A DNA stretch of 40,452 bases from Metallosphaera yellowstonensis MK1 (GTDB lineage Archaea; Thermoproteota; Thermoprotei_A; Sulfolobales; Sulfolobaceae). Below are positions 1 through 8,507 of the stretch, piece after piece (the stretch's first letter is position 1; the number at the start of each line of letters is the position of its first letter). Location of the stretch: positions 296,660 through 337,111 of the forward strand of contig NZ_JH597761.1 of NCBI RefSeq assembly GCF_000243315.1, given 5' to 3'. A program made the position numbers and the translations under genes. The notes under the pieces are model-generated. The model ran no database searches, was not told where the DNA came from, and was given only the letters and a program-made list of their open reading frames with translations.

Positions 1-157
1 AAGGGATTCCCGCCCAGGTATAACGCTAGGCCAACTAGGGAATTACAGAGATAGGACGGAACGAACCAAAGGTCCAAAGTCACAGTCAAAGGTTTCGATC
101 GATCCTAGTTTGTATTATTTCCTTCAAACAAAAATCAAACAAGAATACAGTCGCATA

Positions 158-1314
158 GGGCGATTCAGGGCTCCATTGCGATTTCTATTTGTTTCTATAG
201 AATGAAAGTGACTTAATTGATCCTACATCAGTAACACTAAAAAGGGGACGAGCGCTAGGTCATACCATGAGATCTCTATCCAATCACGTGGTGACCTCGC
301 TCGTCCCCGAGTTACTTGGGAAGGACGCGCTATTAAATGAAACGGTGGCTGAGATCGAGAGGAGGGCCCTGGAGGAGGCGGAGAGGACCTCCCCCAGGTA
401 CGCCAGGGGGAAGGAGGTGAGGAGGAGGGGTTACGCCGGGTACAGGTTCTTGAAGGGGTTCAGGGTCTCCCTCCTGGGGAGGAGGGTAGTGTACGGGCTG
501 GAGTGGGTCACGGTGAGGTTGCCCGTGCTGTACAGGGGAGGGGAGAGGGTGAGGACGAGGGTGGAGGAGGAGTTGCTCAGGGAGGAGGGGCTGGTGCTCA
601 GGTCCCTCCTCCTGCCCGTGTTGGGAGGGAACGCCAAGCTCTGGACCCAGGAGCTGGAGGTGAGGGGGGACTTCAAGTACGTGGTCGTGGACGGGAAGTA
701 CGTGAAGTTGAGGGGAGGGAGGAGGGGGGTCCTCTTAATCGCGTTGGGACTCACTGACCACTGTGTGAGGGCCGTGCTTGACGTGATCCTGACCAGGGAG
801 GAGGACGTCGTGAGCTACTGGGACCTCCCGGTGAGGCTGTGGGGGAGGTACAACCTCACCCTGGTCGTAGCCGACGGGGTGAAGGCCCTAGACACGGCAA
901 TCTCCCGCTCCGGGATCAAGGTCGCGAGGCAGACCTGCCTGGTCCACCTCAAACGGAGGGTGGACAGGAGGGTTAGGGTCTTGCTGGACCTCCTCCTCTC
1001 CCTCGCCGAGTCCGTCCCCACCCGTGGCTCTCCCCTCCTACCTCCTCGCCCCCAGGGAGGCCCCTCCTCAGGTCAAACAACCTGGCCGAGTCCTTCAACT
1101 CCCTCCCGGAGAGTTCGGGAAGTGCCACTCCCCCTGGAGGATCGCCCGGGCCATAGCCCTCAACTACAACCTCTCGACCTGTTATCTCATCCTGATAATA
1201 TTACAAGGACCCTTATTTCTTCGTGAAATGATCAAATATATTCAGTAATTCCTTCATTGAATAAGTCTAAACCGAGAGATATATTACAATTTGCAAAGGA
1301 GCCCTGAATCGCCC
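158..1314 (+). mobile_element. Decayed IS256-like insertion sequence
   Basis: A perfect 17-bp terminal inverted repeat is visible: GGGCGATTCAGGGCTCC at 158-174 and its complement at 1298-1314. Similarity continues inward for about ten more bases with mismatches. The only gene inside is a broken mutator-type transposase. The 8-9 bases flanking the two ends do not match, so no target duplication remains. The IS256 assignment rests on the transposase motifs; the ends show that the element boundaries are intact even though the gene is not. Confidence 0.75.
267..1248 (+). pseudogene. IS256/mutator-type transposase, frameshifted
   Basis: The first 250 codons read well as a mutator-type DDE transposase. 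A basic N-terminus (TSPRYARGKEVRRRGYAGYRF) is followed by the first catalytic Asp in VVVDGKYVKLRGG (about residue 141), the second in VVADGVKALDTAI (about residue 202), and a conserved CLVHLKRRV. After about position 1020 the frame breaks. The segment SNNLAESFNS, which holds the expected catalytic Glu, lies in another frame near 1070-1100. The C-terminal RIARAIALNYNLS lies in a third frame near 1140-1175. Some 60-100 residues also seem to be missing before the Glu segment, judged by the usual length of about 380-400 residues. The enzyme is therefore inactive, although its ends might be mobilised in trans. Confidence 0.75.
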
Positions 1315-1369
1315 ACTCTCAACCGGAGTATGGGTATTAACTATCATTGCTGGTTTAGTTGCAGCAATA

Positions 1370-1621
1370 ATGTTCAGTAAAGGATATTTAAAAGCAACAG
1401 CCTCTTCATTTCTGGGCGGAGTGGCTTCCTCAGGATTATTCATTTTCTTAAATTACGTTACCTTAGGGGCCCCAATAGTTAAAATCGGCTATTACGCAGG
1501 GGAAGTTGCAGGTCTACCAGGATCCATCCTTTTAATCTTTTCAATCCTTCTAACGGGCCTTTATTGTATAATAGGCTCAGTTATAGGAACGTATACAGGA
1601 AAGCTCATACATGGCAGTTAA
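1370..1621 (+). CDS. Small membrane protein, possibly 5'-truncated by IS
   Basis: This 83-residue protein has two or three hydrophobic stretches (residues about 10-30, 33-45 and 51-75) with Gly/Ser-rich spacing, as in small archaeal multi-pass proteins such as the DUF5518 type. I do not recognise it firmly. The reading frame stays open upstream of the ATG through a hydrophobic run (VWVLTIIAGLVAAI) and into the right end of the IS256-like element. The original start was therefore probably lost to the insertion, or the present start is internal. The gene is more AT-rich than most of the window and uses TTA and ATA codons freely. No partner gene adjoins it. Confidence 0.4.
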   Translation: MFSKGYLKATASSFLGGVASSGLFIFLNYVTLGAPIVKIGYYAGEVAGLPGSILLIFSILLTGLYCIIGSVIGTYTGKLIHGS

Positions 1622-2116
1622 GTTACACGTAGCCCTTCTCAAAAATTTCTGTACATACTTGAGATTTTCAGTCATATATTGATTCATGTGTTTATAACTG
1701 TACATCCGTATGTATCAATGTCAATCTTGAGAATAACGGGGTTTAGTGTTTACCCGTGGCGTAACTTACCTTCTTTAATTACTTCTAATTCCGCCACGGG
1801 CACCCCTCTTAAGGGATCATATACGGTCACCCTTAACTCATTGGGGCTGGTCGAGGGAAACTTCAATACCCTCCCATCCACACTTTTATCACTCCCCAAA
1901 CCTCGTGAGCAGTGCCCGTCATCAGTTAGGGGGATCATCAATAAAAACTACTTCGGTAATACTATATAAACACAACTTGTCAAAACGATATTTAGAAGTG
2001 ATTAAAATTAACGAGTAGTTACGTAGAAGCGTTACAGTCTTAATTCGGTTCTAGGATTAAGGTAGGTCGTTCATCCTTAAGTAACGTTTATTAATTGCCT
2101 CACTATCAAACACTTC
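1622..2116. other. Intergenic stretch upstream of acyl-CoA synthetase
   Basis: Apart from the repeat at 1745-1947 I see no gene here. The last 130 bases are AT-rich and should contain the promoter of the acyl-CoA synthetase, but no single TATA box stands out at the usual distance from the GTG start. No Shine-Dalgarno sequence precedes that start. Confidence 0.4.
1745..1947 (-). repeat. Decayed ~200-bp repeat, inverted copy 1
   Basis: Read on the minus strand, this stretch aligns over about 200 bp with 5395-5592 on the plus strand, with scattered substitutions and small indels. It carries a 63-codon open frame ending in EVIKEGKLRHG, which looks like the tail of a transposase-type gene. The terminus contains inverted arms CCCGTGGCG (1753-1761) and CGCCACGGG (1792-1800), able to form a hairpin. 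The outermost motif CGCCACGGGTAAACACT (on the minus strand) recurs at 3881 and 5576. It is probably the 3' end of a degraded transposon; which family is not clear. Confidence 0.65.
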
Positions 2117-3787
2117 GTGGATTACACCACGGCCTATCAGACGGCACTCAACGACCCCGAGAAGTACTGGGGTCCGTTCGCCGAGTCCCTCTCCTGGTTC
2201 AGGAGTTGGGACCACGTTTTGACTGGAGACAAGTGGTTCGTGAACGGTACCACCAACATAGCCTACAACGTGCTCAGGCACGAGGGCACCGCCCTCATCT
2301 GGTACGGTGAGGGGGAGAGGAGGGAACTCACCTACGCCCAATTGAGGGCGTTGACTGAGGAGATAGTCTCACGGCTTAAGGAGAGGGGAGTCTCCAAGGG
2401 AGACAGGGTCTCGGTCTACATGCCCAACCTCCCGGAGACCATAGCAACCCTGCTGGCCTGTGCCAAGATGGGGGTGATATACTCAGTCGTCTTCGCGGGT
2501 CTAGGAGAGGAGGCGGTGAAGTCCAGGATAACTGATCTATCTCCTAAGTTGGTGGTGACCACCCAGTACACTGTCAGGAGGGGGAGGAAGATCCCTCTCC
2601 TGGGAGGAGACCTATTCTTGCCCAGGGGGATGGAACCTGGATCTAGGGAGGAGACGCCTTCGGAACCCATTGAGGCGAACTCCCCTCTCAAGGTGATGTA
2701 TACCTCTGGAACTACGGGAAAGCCCAAGGGGATCGTCCTCCCCCACGGCTCCTGGATGGTGGGCCATTACGTGGTCTTCGACATCCTGTTCTCCCTGAGG
2801 CCTGGGGACAAGGTCTTCACCACCGCGGACGTGGGGTGGATCACATTCTCAAGGATAATGTACGGCACCCTCCTCCACGGGGGCACCTTAATTTTCATGG
2901 AAGGAGCACCAGACTATCCCAGGGACAGGGTGGCCAGGATAGTGGAGGAGGAGAGGCCGAAGGTCTTCTTCACCTCCCCCACCCTACTTAGGCTTCTCCG
3001 TTCCATGGGGGTGAGACCTCCCAGGGTGGAGTACTTGGCCACCGCCGGTGAGATAATGGATGAGCCATCCTGGGACTTCGCTGAGACATTTGCGGACAAG
3101 GTGACCGACGTCTACGGACAGTCTGAGACAGGTTACGTGGTGGGCGTTCCCTTCTCCTTGGGTGTGGAGCCGAGGAAGGGGTTCGCCGGGGTACCCTTTC
3201 CAGGGGCAGTCCTGGACACGGTGGACGATCAGGGGAGATCGGTAAGGGGAGAACCGGGCTACCTGCTACTCAAGTCACCCTTCCCCACGAAGTTCGTGGG
3301 GGTGTGGAGAAACGAAGAGAAGTACAGGGAGTACTCCAAGAGGTTCAACTACCACGACACTGGGGACGTGGCTGTGATACAGGACTGGTACGTTAAGATA
3401 GTGGGGAGAAGTGATGACATGATAAAGGTGGCAGGTCACAGGATAACTAGCGGGGAGGTGGAGGCTGTGGTAGGCACAATACCTGGAGTTAAGGACGTCT
3501 CAGCCGTGGGAGTTCCAGACTCGGTAAAGGGGGAGAAGCTCGTTATCTTCGTCGTGGGGGAAGTGGACGAGGAACTCATAAAGGATACCGTGAGGGAGAA
3601 GCTCGGCCCGATATACGTCGTCGACAAAGTGATAAAGGTGCCGAGGATGCCCAAGTCTAGGAGCGGAAAGGTGGTGAGAAGGATCTTGAGGGACCTCACG
3701 GTGGGGAAAGAAGTCGACCCGACCATACTGGAGGACCCTGAAGTTGTGGTAGAGCTCAAGGACGCCCTGAGGAAGGGTGGAAACTGA
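2117..3787 (+). CDS. AMP-forming acyl-CoA (acetyl/propionyl) synthetase
   Basis: This 556-residue member of the ANL superfamily should activate a short carboxylic acid to its CoA thioester with ATP, through an acyl-AMP. The phosphate-binding loop [11 protein letters not shown] is at residues 195-205. The adenine-site segment DVYGQSETG stands where acetyl-CoA synthetases have a TETG-type motif. The hinge region HDTGDVAV and [15 protein letters not shown] follow, and the catalytic lysine in SRSGK is residue 518. It is about 80-100 residues shorter than classical acetyl-CoA synthetase, with much of the loss just before the P-loop. The GTG start at 2117 gives a typical N-terminus ([16 protein letters not shown]). 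The nearby acetate transporter suggests acetate or propionate as substrate. 3-Hydroxypropionate or 4-hydroxybutyrate, both used in Sulfolobales CO2 fixation, cannot be excluded. Confidence 0.85.
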   Translation: MDYTTAYQTALNDPEKYWGPFAESLSWFRSWDHVLTGDKWFVNGTTNIAYNVLRHEGTALIWYGEGERRELTYAQLRALTEEIVSRLKERGVSKGDRVSVYMPNLPETIATLLACAKMGVIYSVVFAGLGEEAVKSRITDLSPKLVVTTQYTVRRGRKIPLLGGDLFLPRGMEPGSREETPSEPIEANSPLKVMYTSGTTGKPKGIVLPHGSWMVGHYVVFDILFSLRPGDKVFTTADVGWITFSRIMYGTLLHGGTLIFMEGAPDYPRDRVARIVEEERPKVFFTSPTLLRLLRSMGVRPPRVEYLATAGEIMDEPSWDFAETFADKVTDVYGQSETGYVVGVPFSLGVEPRKGFAGVPFPGAVLDTVDDQGRSVRGEPGYLLLKSPFPTKFVGVWRNEEKYREYSKRFNYHDTGDVAVIQDWYVKIVGRSDDMIKVAGHRITSGEVEAVVGTIPGVKDVSAVGVPDSVKGEKLVIFVVGEVDEELIKDTVREKLGPIYVVDKVIKVPRMPKSRSGKVVRRILRDLTVGKEVDPTILEDPEVVVELKDALRKGGN

Positions 3788-3876
3788 GGGACAACTAGGG
3801 TAGCAGTTATTTGACTCTCCCTTAACTGACGTCCTGTTATCGAGAGAAATCTTATGACCACTCGGGATTGATTAGA

Positions 3877-3897
3877 GTTACGCCACGGGTAAACACT
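3877..3897 (+). repeat. Solo terminus of the ~200-bp repeat
   Basis: Twenty-one bases containing CGCCACGGGTAAACACT are identical to the outer ends of the repeats at 1745 and 5592, in the same orientation as the 5.4-kb copy. Nothing else of the repeat is present. It lies in the convergent gap between the synthetase and transporter genes. It may be a remnant or an insertion-target scar. Confidence 0.55.
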
Positions 3898-4058
3898 TAT
3901 CCGTCAGAGGTCATTCTAGCTGACCCGTCACTTTAGCTCTATATACTAGGGGACGTCGCACAACATGAACCTGTGTCCCTCTACGGAGTCGGGGAGCAGG
4001 ATTTTCCGAAAAGAGAATTAAAAAAGGATCCCTTGCTCCTTCTTTTAAATGTTCTGCC

Positions 4059-4619
4059 TCACGACATGGGAGCCTTTCCTAGGGGTGCCTTAGCCCCCAG
4101 GGCTTCGGCCACCACGCTCGCCAACCCTGTGTACCAGGCAGCAATGGCGGTAAGTATTCCCACGTAACCTCCAGCGTGGAAGAGACCGACGTTGCCTGTC
4201 ATGGCACCTATGCCCAACAGGAAGAAGGTTATCCACAGGAGGAGGAACGTCATGAAGAGGCCCATGTTGGACTTGAAGGTCCCGAACCACATCACCAACG
4301 TGAATATCCCGAACACCACCAGGACGTAACCTATGGCTGTAGCCGACACTGTGCCGAAGACTCCTATGGACGTGAGGAAGAACCACTCCCAGAAGGCACC
4401 ATACGTGAAGAACGCCACGTAGCCGAAGGTATTTCCTGCCCTCCACTCCAATACGGCAGCGAGGAGTTGTGCTAGTCCGCCGTAAAATGCGGCGAGACCC
4501 AACACGACTCCACTACCGCTGCTCAAGAGGCCCGCATTGAAGGTGCTGAGAACGAGGGTCGTAAGGGCGAAGCCGGACAGACCTAGGGGAGCTGGATTAG
4601 CTCTCTTCTGTTCCGTCAT
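4059..4619 (-). CDS. GPR1/FUN34/YaaH-family acetate transporter
   Basis: This 186-residue protein has the family signature [14 protein letters not shown] at its N-terminus and six hydrophobic segments. It matches SatP/YaaH-type acetate-succinate carriers in length and layout. It should sit in the cytoplasmic membrane and move acetate or another short organic acid. At low external pH such acids enter cells readily, so uptake coupled to CoA activation is a plausible joint role with the convergent synthetase gene. The C-terminus ([15 protein letters not shown]) is soluble. Upstream of the ATG is an AT-rich region with a possible TATA box, and it diverges from the CBS gene. Confidence 0.88.
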   Translation of the reverse strand: MTEQKRANPAPLGLSGFALTTLVLSTFNAGLLSSGSGVVLGLAAFYGGLAQLLAAVLEWRAGNTFGYVAFFTYGAFWEWFFLTSIGVFGTVSATAIGYVLVVFGIFTLVMWFGTFKSNMGLFMTFLLLWITFFLLGIGAMTGNVGLFHAGGYVGILTAIAAWYTGLASVVAEALGAKAPLGKAPMS

Positions 4620-4774
4620 TATAGATCTAATTTTTTTGGTATGTTATTAATATTAAGCTTTACTGCAAAGTTAATCACGATGAATCTTCCCTGAGTGTAC
4701 CCCAGGGGGCTTTAGTGACTGGAGAATCCTCTCTTTCATGTTCTATAAACACTTTTCTTACATAGAGATTATTC

Positions 4775-4787
4775 TTATATATATAAA
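4775..4787 (+). promoter_or_regulatory. Strong TATA box for CBS-pair gene
   Basis: A run of alternating T and A (TTATATATATAAA) is the strongest TATA-like box in this part of the window. Transcription would start near 4810, leaving a leader of either about 30 or 70 bases depending on which start codon of the next gene is used. Confidence 0.5.
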
Positions 4788-4876
4788 TCTCGAAGGTTGC
4801 CAGATCCAAATCAACGTTTATTTTTTCCGTAAATAAGTTGGGAAACAGCTTAAATAATGAAAATGAATTAATATAT

Positions 4877-5254
4877 ATGGAATCATCAACAACTCACTTG
4901 AGGATCAGGAGGCCCCTCATAGTTACCTCCGACGTAGACGTGCGGGAGTTGCTCAAGAGGATGGAGGAGGAGGGTAAGGGGATAGCTGTGGTCATGGAGG
5001 ATAGAAGGCCCGTGGGGATCGTAACAAGACGAGCTCTCGAGAGGGCATTATCGAGAGGTTTGAAGGGCGAGGTTAAGAAGATAATGAACGAACTCATCAT
5101 CACCATCACCGGCGAGGAAGACCTGTTGGATCTACTCACTACCATGATAAAGAACAAATTGGAGTGCTTCGTGGTGATGAGGCGAGGTAAGTTGATCGGT
5201 GTGGTGACGGTGGACGACTTGTTCTACTCCATTCAGAAAAGGACATACTCCTAG
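4877..5254 (+). CDS. CBS-domain pair protein
   Basis: The protein consists of two CBS motifs and little else, giving one Bateman module. The first half runs from RRPLIVTSDVDVRELLKRM to RPVGIVTRRALERAL. The second runs from VKKIMNELIITITGEEDLLDLL to KLIGVVTVDDLFYSI. Such stand-alone modules bind adenosine nucleotides or similar ligands and regulate a partner. I place the start at the ATG at 4877 (125 residues). A TTG at 4838 would add 13 poorly conserved residues. Its position beside the acetate transporter suggests, without proof, that it senses energy charge or acyl-CoA status for the acetate module. Confidence 0.85.
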   Translation: MESSTTHLRIRRPLIVTSDVDVRELLKRMEEEGKGIAVVMEDRRPVGIVTRRALERALSRGLKGEVKKIMNELIITITGEEDLLDLLTTMIKNKLECFVVMRRGKLIGVVTVDDLFYSIQKRTYS

Positions 5255-5394
5255 GGAGACAAACGAGTGCAGAACTAAATTTGCTTTCGCCTTGACTTCG
5301 TAGAGACTGTAACTCTTTTACGAAACTGCTAGTCATTTTAACTCTCTAAAGGTCGTTTTGATTAAGTTATGTTCATGTAGTATTACCCAAGAAT

Positions 5395-5592
5395 TCTCTC
5401 GATGATCTCCCAACTGATGACGGGCACTGCTCACGAGGGTGGGAGTGATAAGATCGTGGATGGGAGGGTATTGAAGTTTCCCTCGACTAGCCCCAATGAC
5501 TTGAGGGTGAGCGTGTATGATCCCTTAAGAGGGGGTGCCCGTGGTGGAATTAGAAGTATTAAAGAAGGTAAGTTACGCCACGGGTAAACACT
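5395..5592 (+). repeat. Decayed ~200-bp repeat, inverted copy 2
   Basis: This copy is in the opposite orientation to the one at 1745-1947. It carries the same shared segment (VDGRVLKFPSTSPN) and the same EGKLRHG ending, then the outer motif CGCCACGGGTAAACACT. Relative to copy 1 it has indels that break the frame around residue 45. Together the two copies form an inverted pair around the acetate genes. Confidence 0.65.
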
Positions 5593-6016
5593 CGCTCCAG
5601 GACGACTGTAATTTAGAGGATGTCGTAAACTAGAGGATGTTTGAGGTTAGAAATTAGAAGTTTATCTCGAGATTAAAAATAGAGCTGAACCTTCTACTTT
5701 TGCAATATCGAAATACTAATTCCCAGAATCGAGTCAGTTAATACTTATAATCGTAGTCTTCATTGTCTAAGACTCTTGTACTAGATTAAAACAAATGTAA
5801 CGAAGTACAAGGTAATGAACCCTGGATATAACTGAAAACTAAATACCTCAAAGATCATCAATGTGAAAATTTCATCCTTTATCTTAATGGGGGTTAAGGG
5901 AGGAAGACCCCCACCGTGGGGATGAATAGCCCCTTGTAGAAAGGCTTTATATTTATAAAGAGTGTGGAAATAATGTAGTCATTAACCTATTTATATTTGT
6001 ATAATGATTATTACTT
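5593..6016. other. AT-rich intergenic region with G/C-rich hairpins
   Basis: No gene is visible. Around 5888-5935 are two tandem G/C-rich hairpins: GGGGGT pairs with ACCCCC, followed directly by GGGG pairing with CCCC around ATGAATAG. Such tandem hairpins are typical of the right ends of IS200/IS605-type elements, where they overlap the guide (omega) RNA of TnpB. No tnpB precedes them here, so they would be a solo end. The rest is featureless. Confidence 0.4.
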
Positions 6017-6640
6017 ATGGGTAGGAAGGCTGTAGTTAGGTAAGTCGTTTCTTGTCCCTCTTGTAGTTCCCATCATGTTGTTAAGTGTGGTAGACCTTTG
6101 GGTAGGCAGAGATATTTGTGTAGGGATTGCGGTAAGTACTTCTTGGGTGACGCTAATTACCATCACCATTCCAAGAAGTTGAGGGAGGAGGCTTCAAAAA
6201 TGTATGCTAATGGTATGAGTATGAGGGCCATATCCAGGGTGCTTAATGTACCTCTAGGTACTGTGTTCACTTGGATTAAACGTTATGGTGGGCAGAAGTA
6301 GGAGTATGGGGATAAGGCTTATGACGCTAATGAGGTTTACAAGACTGGGGTTGAGGTTGTTGTCCCACCTAGGAAGAACGCTTCTACTAGGCGTGGTCAT
6401 CCTGCCAGGCTGTAATGGAGTTCAAGAAACTGGGTTATGATCGTTGGAGGGAGGAGAAGGGTTATGGAGTTAGATGGAGGATTGAGTCCTTGTTCTCTGC
6501 TGTGAAGCGTACTTTTGGGGAATCCGTTAGGACCACAAGTTTTGCATGTAAAGTGGTTGAAGGCCAAGTTCTGGGCTTACGCGTGGATGGCCCACTTGGC
6601 TAATTCTGTAGTTGATAGGGCTCCGGGTATTAGGGTGTGA
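6017..6640 (+). pseudogene. Transposase remnant with internal deletion
   Basis: The 5' part encodes a zinc ribbon (CPSC and CRDC) and a helix-turn-helix (MSMRAISRVLNVPLGTVFTWIKRYG), as in IS1-type and related archaeal transposases. A TAA at 6041 interrupts it after eight codons. After 6300 the sequence jumps to the C-terminal half of a DDE transposase of IS5-like type: YGDKAYDANEVYK, PPRKNASTRRGHPARL, then WRIESLFSAVKRTFGESVRTTSF. That half is split over frames and ends at a TGA at 6638. The middle of the gene, including most catalytic residues, is missing. Whether the two halves come from one ancestral gene or a fusion of two elements cannot be settled from this sequence. Confidence 0.65.
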
Positions 6641-6778
6641 GCTTGAAAATAACTTTGAAAAAATAATACTTACTGAAAAATTCTCATCATATCATGTCAT
6701 ACTTATGAAATAAATTGAAGAGATCAACAAAACATTACTCTTAATAAAGTTTAAATCTACGTCCTCTTTAATTATCTC

Positions 6779-7126
6779 ATGAGCTTTAAAGAAGGTGACG
6801 TTCTAGTTACTAACGGCGAACAATTACCTGGATATAAAATTGTTGAAATAAAAGGTTTAGTAGTAGGAATAACTGTAAGGTCTAGAGGTTTAGGCAAAAA
6901 CATAATTGCATCTTTGCGTAGCCTTGTAGGAGGAGAAATTAAAGAATACGTAGAATTAGCAGAGCAAGCCAGGTTACAAGCTATAGAGAGAATGGTAAAT
7001 AACGCAAAAGCCTTAGGAGCAAATGCAGTGGTGAATGTTAGGTTCGACTCTAATGAGCTGTCAGAGGCGATGGACGAAATTATAGCTTACGGAACTGCAG
7101 TTGTGGTAAAGAAAGATAGTATGTAG
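6779..7126 (+). CDS. YbjQ/UPF0145-family protein
   Basis: This 115-residue protein matches the YbjQ (UPF0145) family of small pentamer-forming proteins. It begins with a beta strand (VLVTNGEQLPGYKIVEIKGLVVGIT), continues with the conserved SLRSLVGGEIKEYVELAEQARLQAIERM helix, and has the ALGANAVVNVRFDSN motif. Older annotation calls these heavy-metal-binding, but their role is not established. A TATA box (GTTTAAAT at 6749-6756) lies 27 bases upstream of the ATG, implying a leaderless transcript. The gene is clearly more AT-rich than the surrounding genes and prefers AGA, ATA and TTA. It is wedged between transposon remnants, so recent acquisition from a lower-GC relative is likely. Confidence 0.85.
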   Translation: MSFKEGDVLVTNGEQLPGYKIVEIKGLVVGITVRSRGLGKNIIASLRSLVGGEIKEYVELAEQARLQAIERMVNNAKALGANAVVNVRFDSNELSEAMDEIIAYGTAVVVKKDSM

Positions 7127-7139
7127 TAAAAGTAGGTGA

Positions 7140-7257
7140 GGTAATCTGTAACGGAATGGTAGGTGAACCTTATCCTCCTTTATCACGGGCTCACCCAGTT
7201 CTAACCCTTTGACCCGTGGAGAGAACCAGGTGTGGGACCAGGAGAGGGTCAAGTACT
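7140..7257 (+). repeat. 118-bp direct repeat, left copy
   Basis: An ungapped match to 40317-40434 with only two or so substitutions, both within tnpB. Outside these limits the two copies diverge. The pair brackets 33 kb that includes all the hydrogenase genes. Confidence 0.75.
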
Positions 7258-7690
7258 GGTGAGGTTTAACAGTTATCCTCACGTTCTCACCATCAACCTT
7301 CCTCAGAGTAGACTTAACCCTTACGTAAACCTTCTTCAATCTAGGTTTCCTCAGTGAAGCTCGTCCTTTTTCAGCCCTCCTCCAACCTTTCAACACGGAG
7401 TAAGTGTCGCTTATTGCCTTGTCAGCGTAGTGTGAGGTTAGGACGTTGACCTCCTCCAGTTCGTCCCTCAACGTCCTGTAAACCCCTTCTTCTCGGGGTG
7501 GGTTATCTTGACCTTCGTGATGACTTTCTTACCCCTCTTCACTTCCCTCCTCTCAACCTTCGTCTTTTCCCACAACCAGTCTAAAGCCCTCTGCAGTAGG
7601 ACTCTGTAGTTCTCTAATAATACTCTGCTCTCCTCCTTCTTGTTGTTCTTCATGGAGTAAGTTAGGTAGACGTATTCCTCCTCTGGTTGA
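7140..7690 (-). pseudogene. IS607-type tnpB, 3'-truncated and frameshifted
   Basis: The N-terminal part of a TnpB (RNA-guided nuclease of IS607/IS605 elements) is spread over two frames that meet near 7470. It begins with FQPEEEYVYLTYSMKNNKK just after tnpA and continues through YADKAISDTYSVLKGW to LTLSWSHTWFSPRVKGLELG. It stops matching at about 7140, a few bases beyond the stop of the YbjQ gene, so the whole RuvC-like domain and zinc finger are gone. The last 118 bp are almost identical to 40317-40434, part of the second tnpB in this window. Confidence 0.75.
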
Positions 7691-7696
7691 AACGAT

Positions 7697-8336
7697 TTAA
7701 GCCTTAATTTCCTCGACGCACTTCCTCACCTTCTCGTACTTGTGACTCCCCATTCCTTGCAATTTCTCGCTGAACGAGACCAAGATCGAGATCAGATCCT
7801 CTATCAACTCTTGTTCCGGAGTTTTGTCCTCCCTGTTCAACACCACGAGCTCACAGCTGTGCGCTTTGCACACTTCCTCAAGTATCTCGAAGCCGAACCT
7901 AACAAGTCTGTCGGGATATGCAATGACTTTTGACACCTCGTTATTTAATATCATCCTCAGTTGAGGAACCCCTTCCTCTTCACGTTCAACGAAGATCCCA
8001 CGTCTTTTATCACCTTCGTATTCCTTAACGTTCTCCTCAAGGTATTTAACTTGCAGCAGTTATGGGATTTCTCGTTAGGTGTAGCCTTGAAGTCTAGGCA
8101 AAGTCTAATAACTGCTGTACTTGGTTTATCAAGTCGTCCTTTTGTGTATTTGATACCCTAGCATAAAGTATCACTTTCCTCCTTCTAACAATCCCCATCA
8201 ACTTCTCTACGTACTCCTCCCTGAACCTCCACTTCCCGCTCTGTAGTACTGGTTTTATCTATCCCTTCTTTACGTATTCTCTAAGTGTTGCATAGGATAT
8301 TCCTAAGCGTTGGTGGACTTCCTTAGGTCTCAACAT
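7697..8336 (-). pseudogene. IS607-type tnpA serine recombinase, interrupted
   Basis: The N-terminal MerR-like helix-turn-helix (LRPKEVHQRLGISYATLREYV) is followed by a TAG. The catalytic segment VILYARVSNTQKDDL then carries the nucleophilic serine. Just after QVQ the gene is interrupted by a 64-bp palindrome-ended insertion (8054-8117). Downstream the frame shifts again before MILNNEVSKVIAYPDRLVRFGFEILEEVC, and the C-terminal region runs to LVSFSEKLQGMGSHKYEKV. This order (DNA-binding domain before the resolvase domain, tnpA ahead of tnpB) identifies IS607. It has at least one nonsense codon, one insertion and one frameshift, so it is inactive. Confidence 0.8.
8054..8117 (-). mobile_element. 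64-bp MITE-like element, copy 1
   Basis: The element is bounded by perfect 10-bp inverted repeats CAGCAGTTAT and ATAACTGCTG. It sits inside the IS607 tnpA, which proves insertion. Flanking hexamers are AACTTG on the left and TACTTG on the right (five of six matching), as expected of an old target duplication. Its interior matches the copy at 31573-31636 when read on the minus strand. Confidence 0.75.
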
Positions 8337-8507
8337 AATATAAGAGTTTATGACGAAATAATATAAATTTCACGTTTTGTCTGAAACTGTTGGCTATGGC
8401 TCCCCAGGGAAGACCTATCGTAATTTGAGAGAGGAGGGCCTCATATTCCCAGATCTGAGGATGCTGAGCTCCATAAGTTAATATCCCCCTAAAGCTAAAG
8501 ATAGGTA

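Noticed and set aside
503-757. Glycine/glutamate-rich 84-codon frame within the IS256 transposase
   Set aside because: It is a shadow of the transposase gene, with composition produced by AGG/GAG-rich codons in another frame.
150-1322. Target-site duplication of the IS256-like element
   Set aside because: The flanking 8-9 bases (left GTCGCATA, right ACTCTCAA) do not match.
3801-3863. AGCAGTTATT at 3802 as a fourth 64-bp element
   Set aside because: Only the first ten bases match; the interior and the right end do not.
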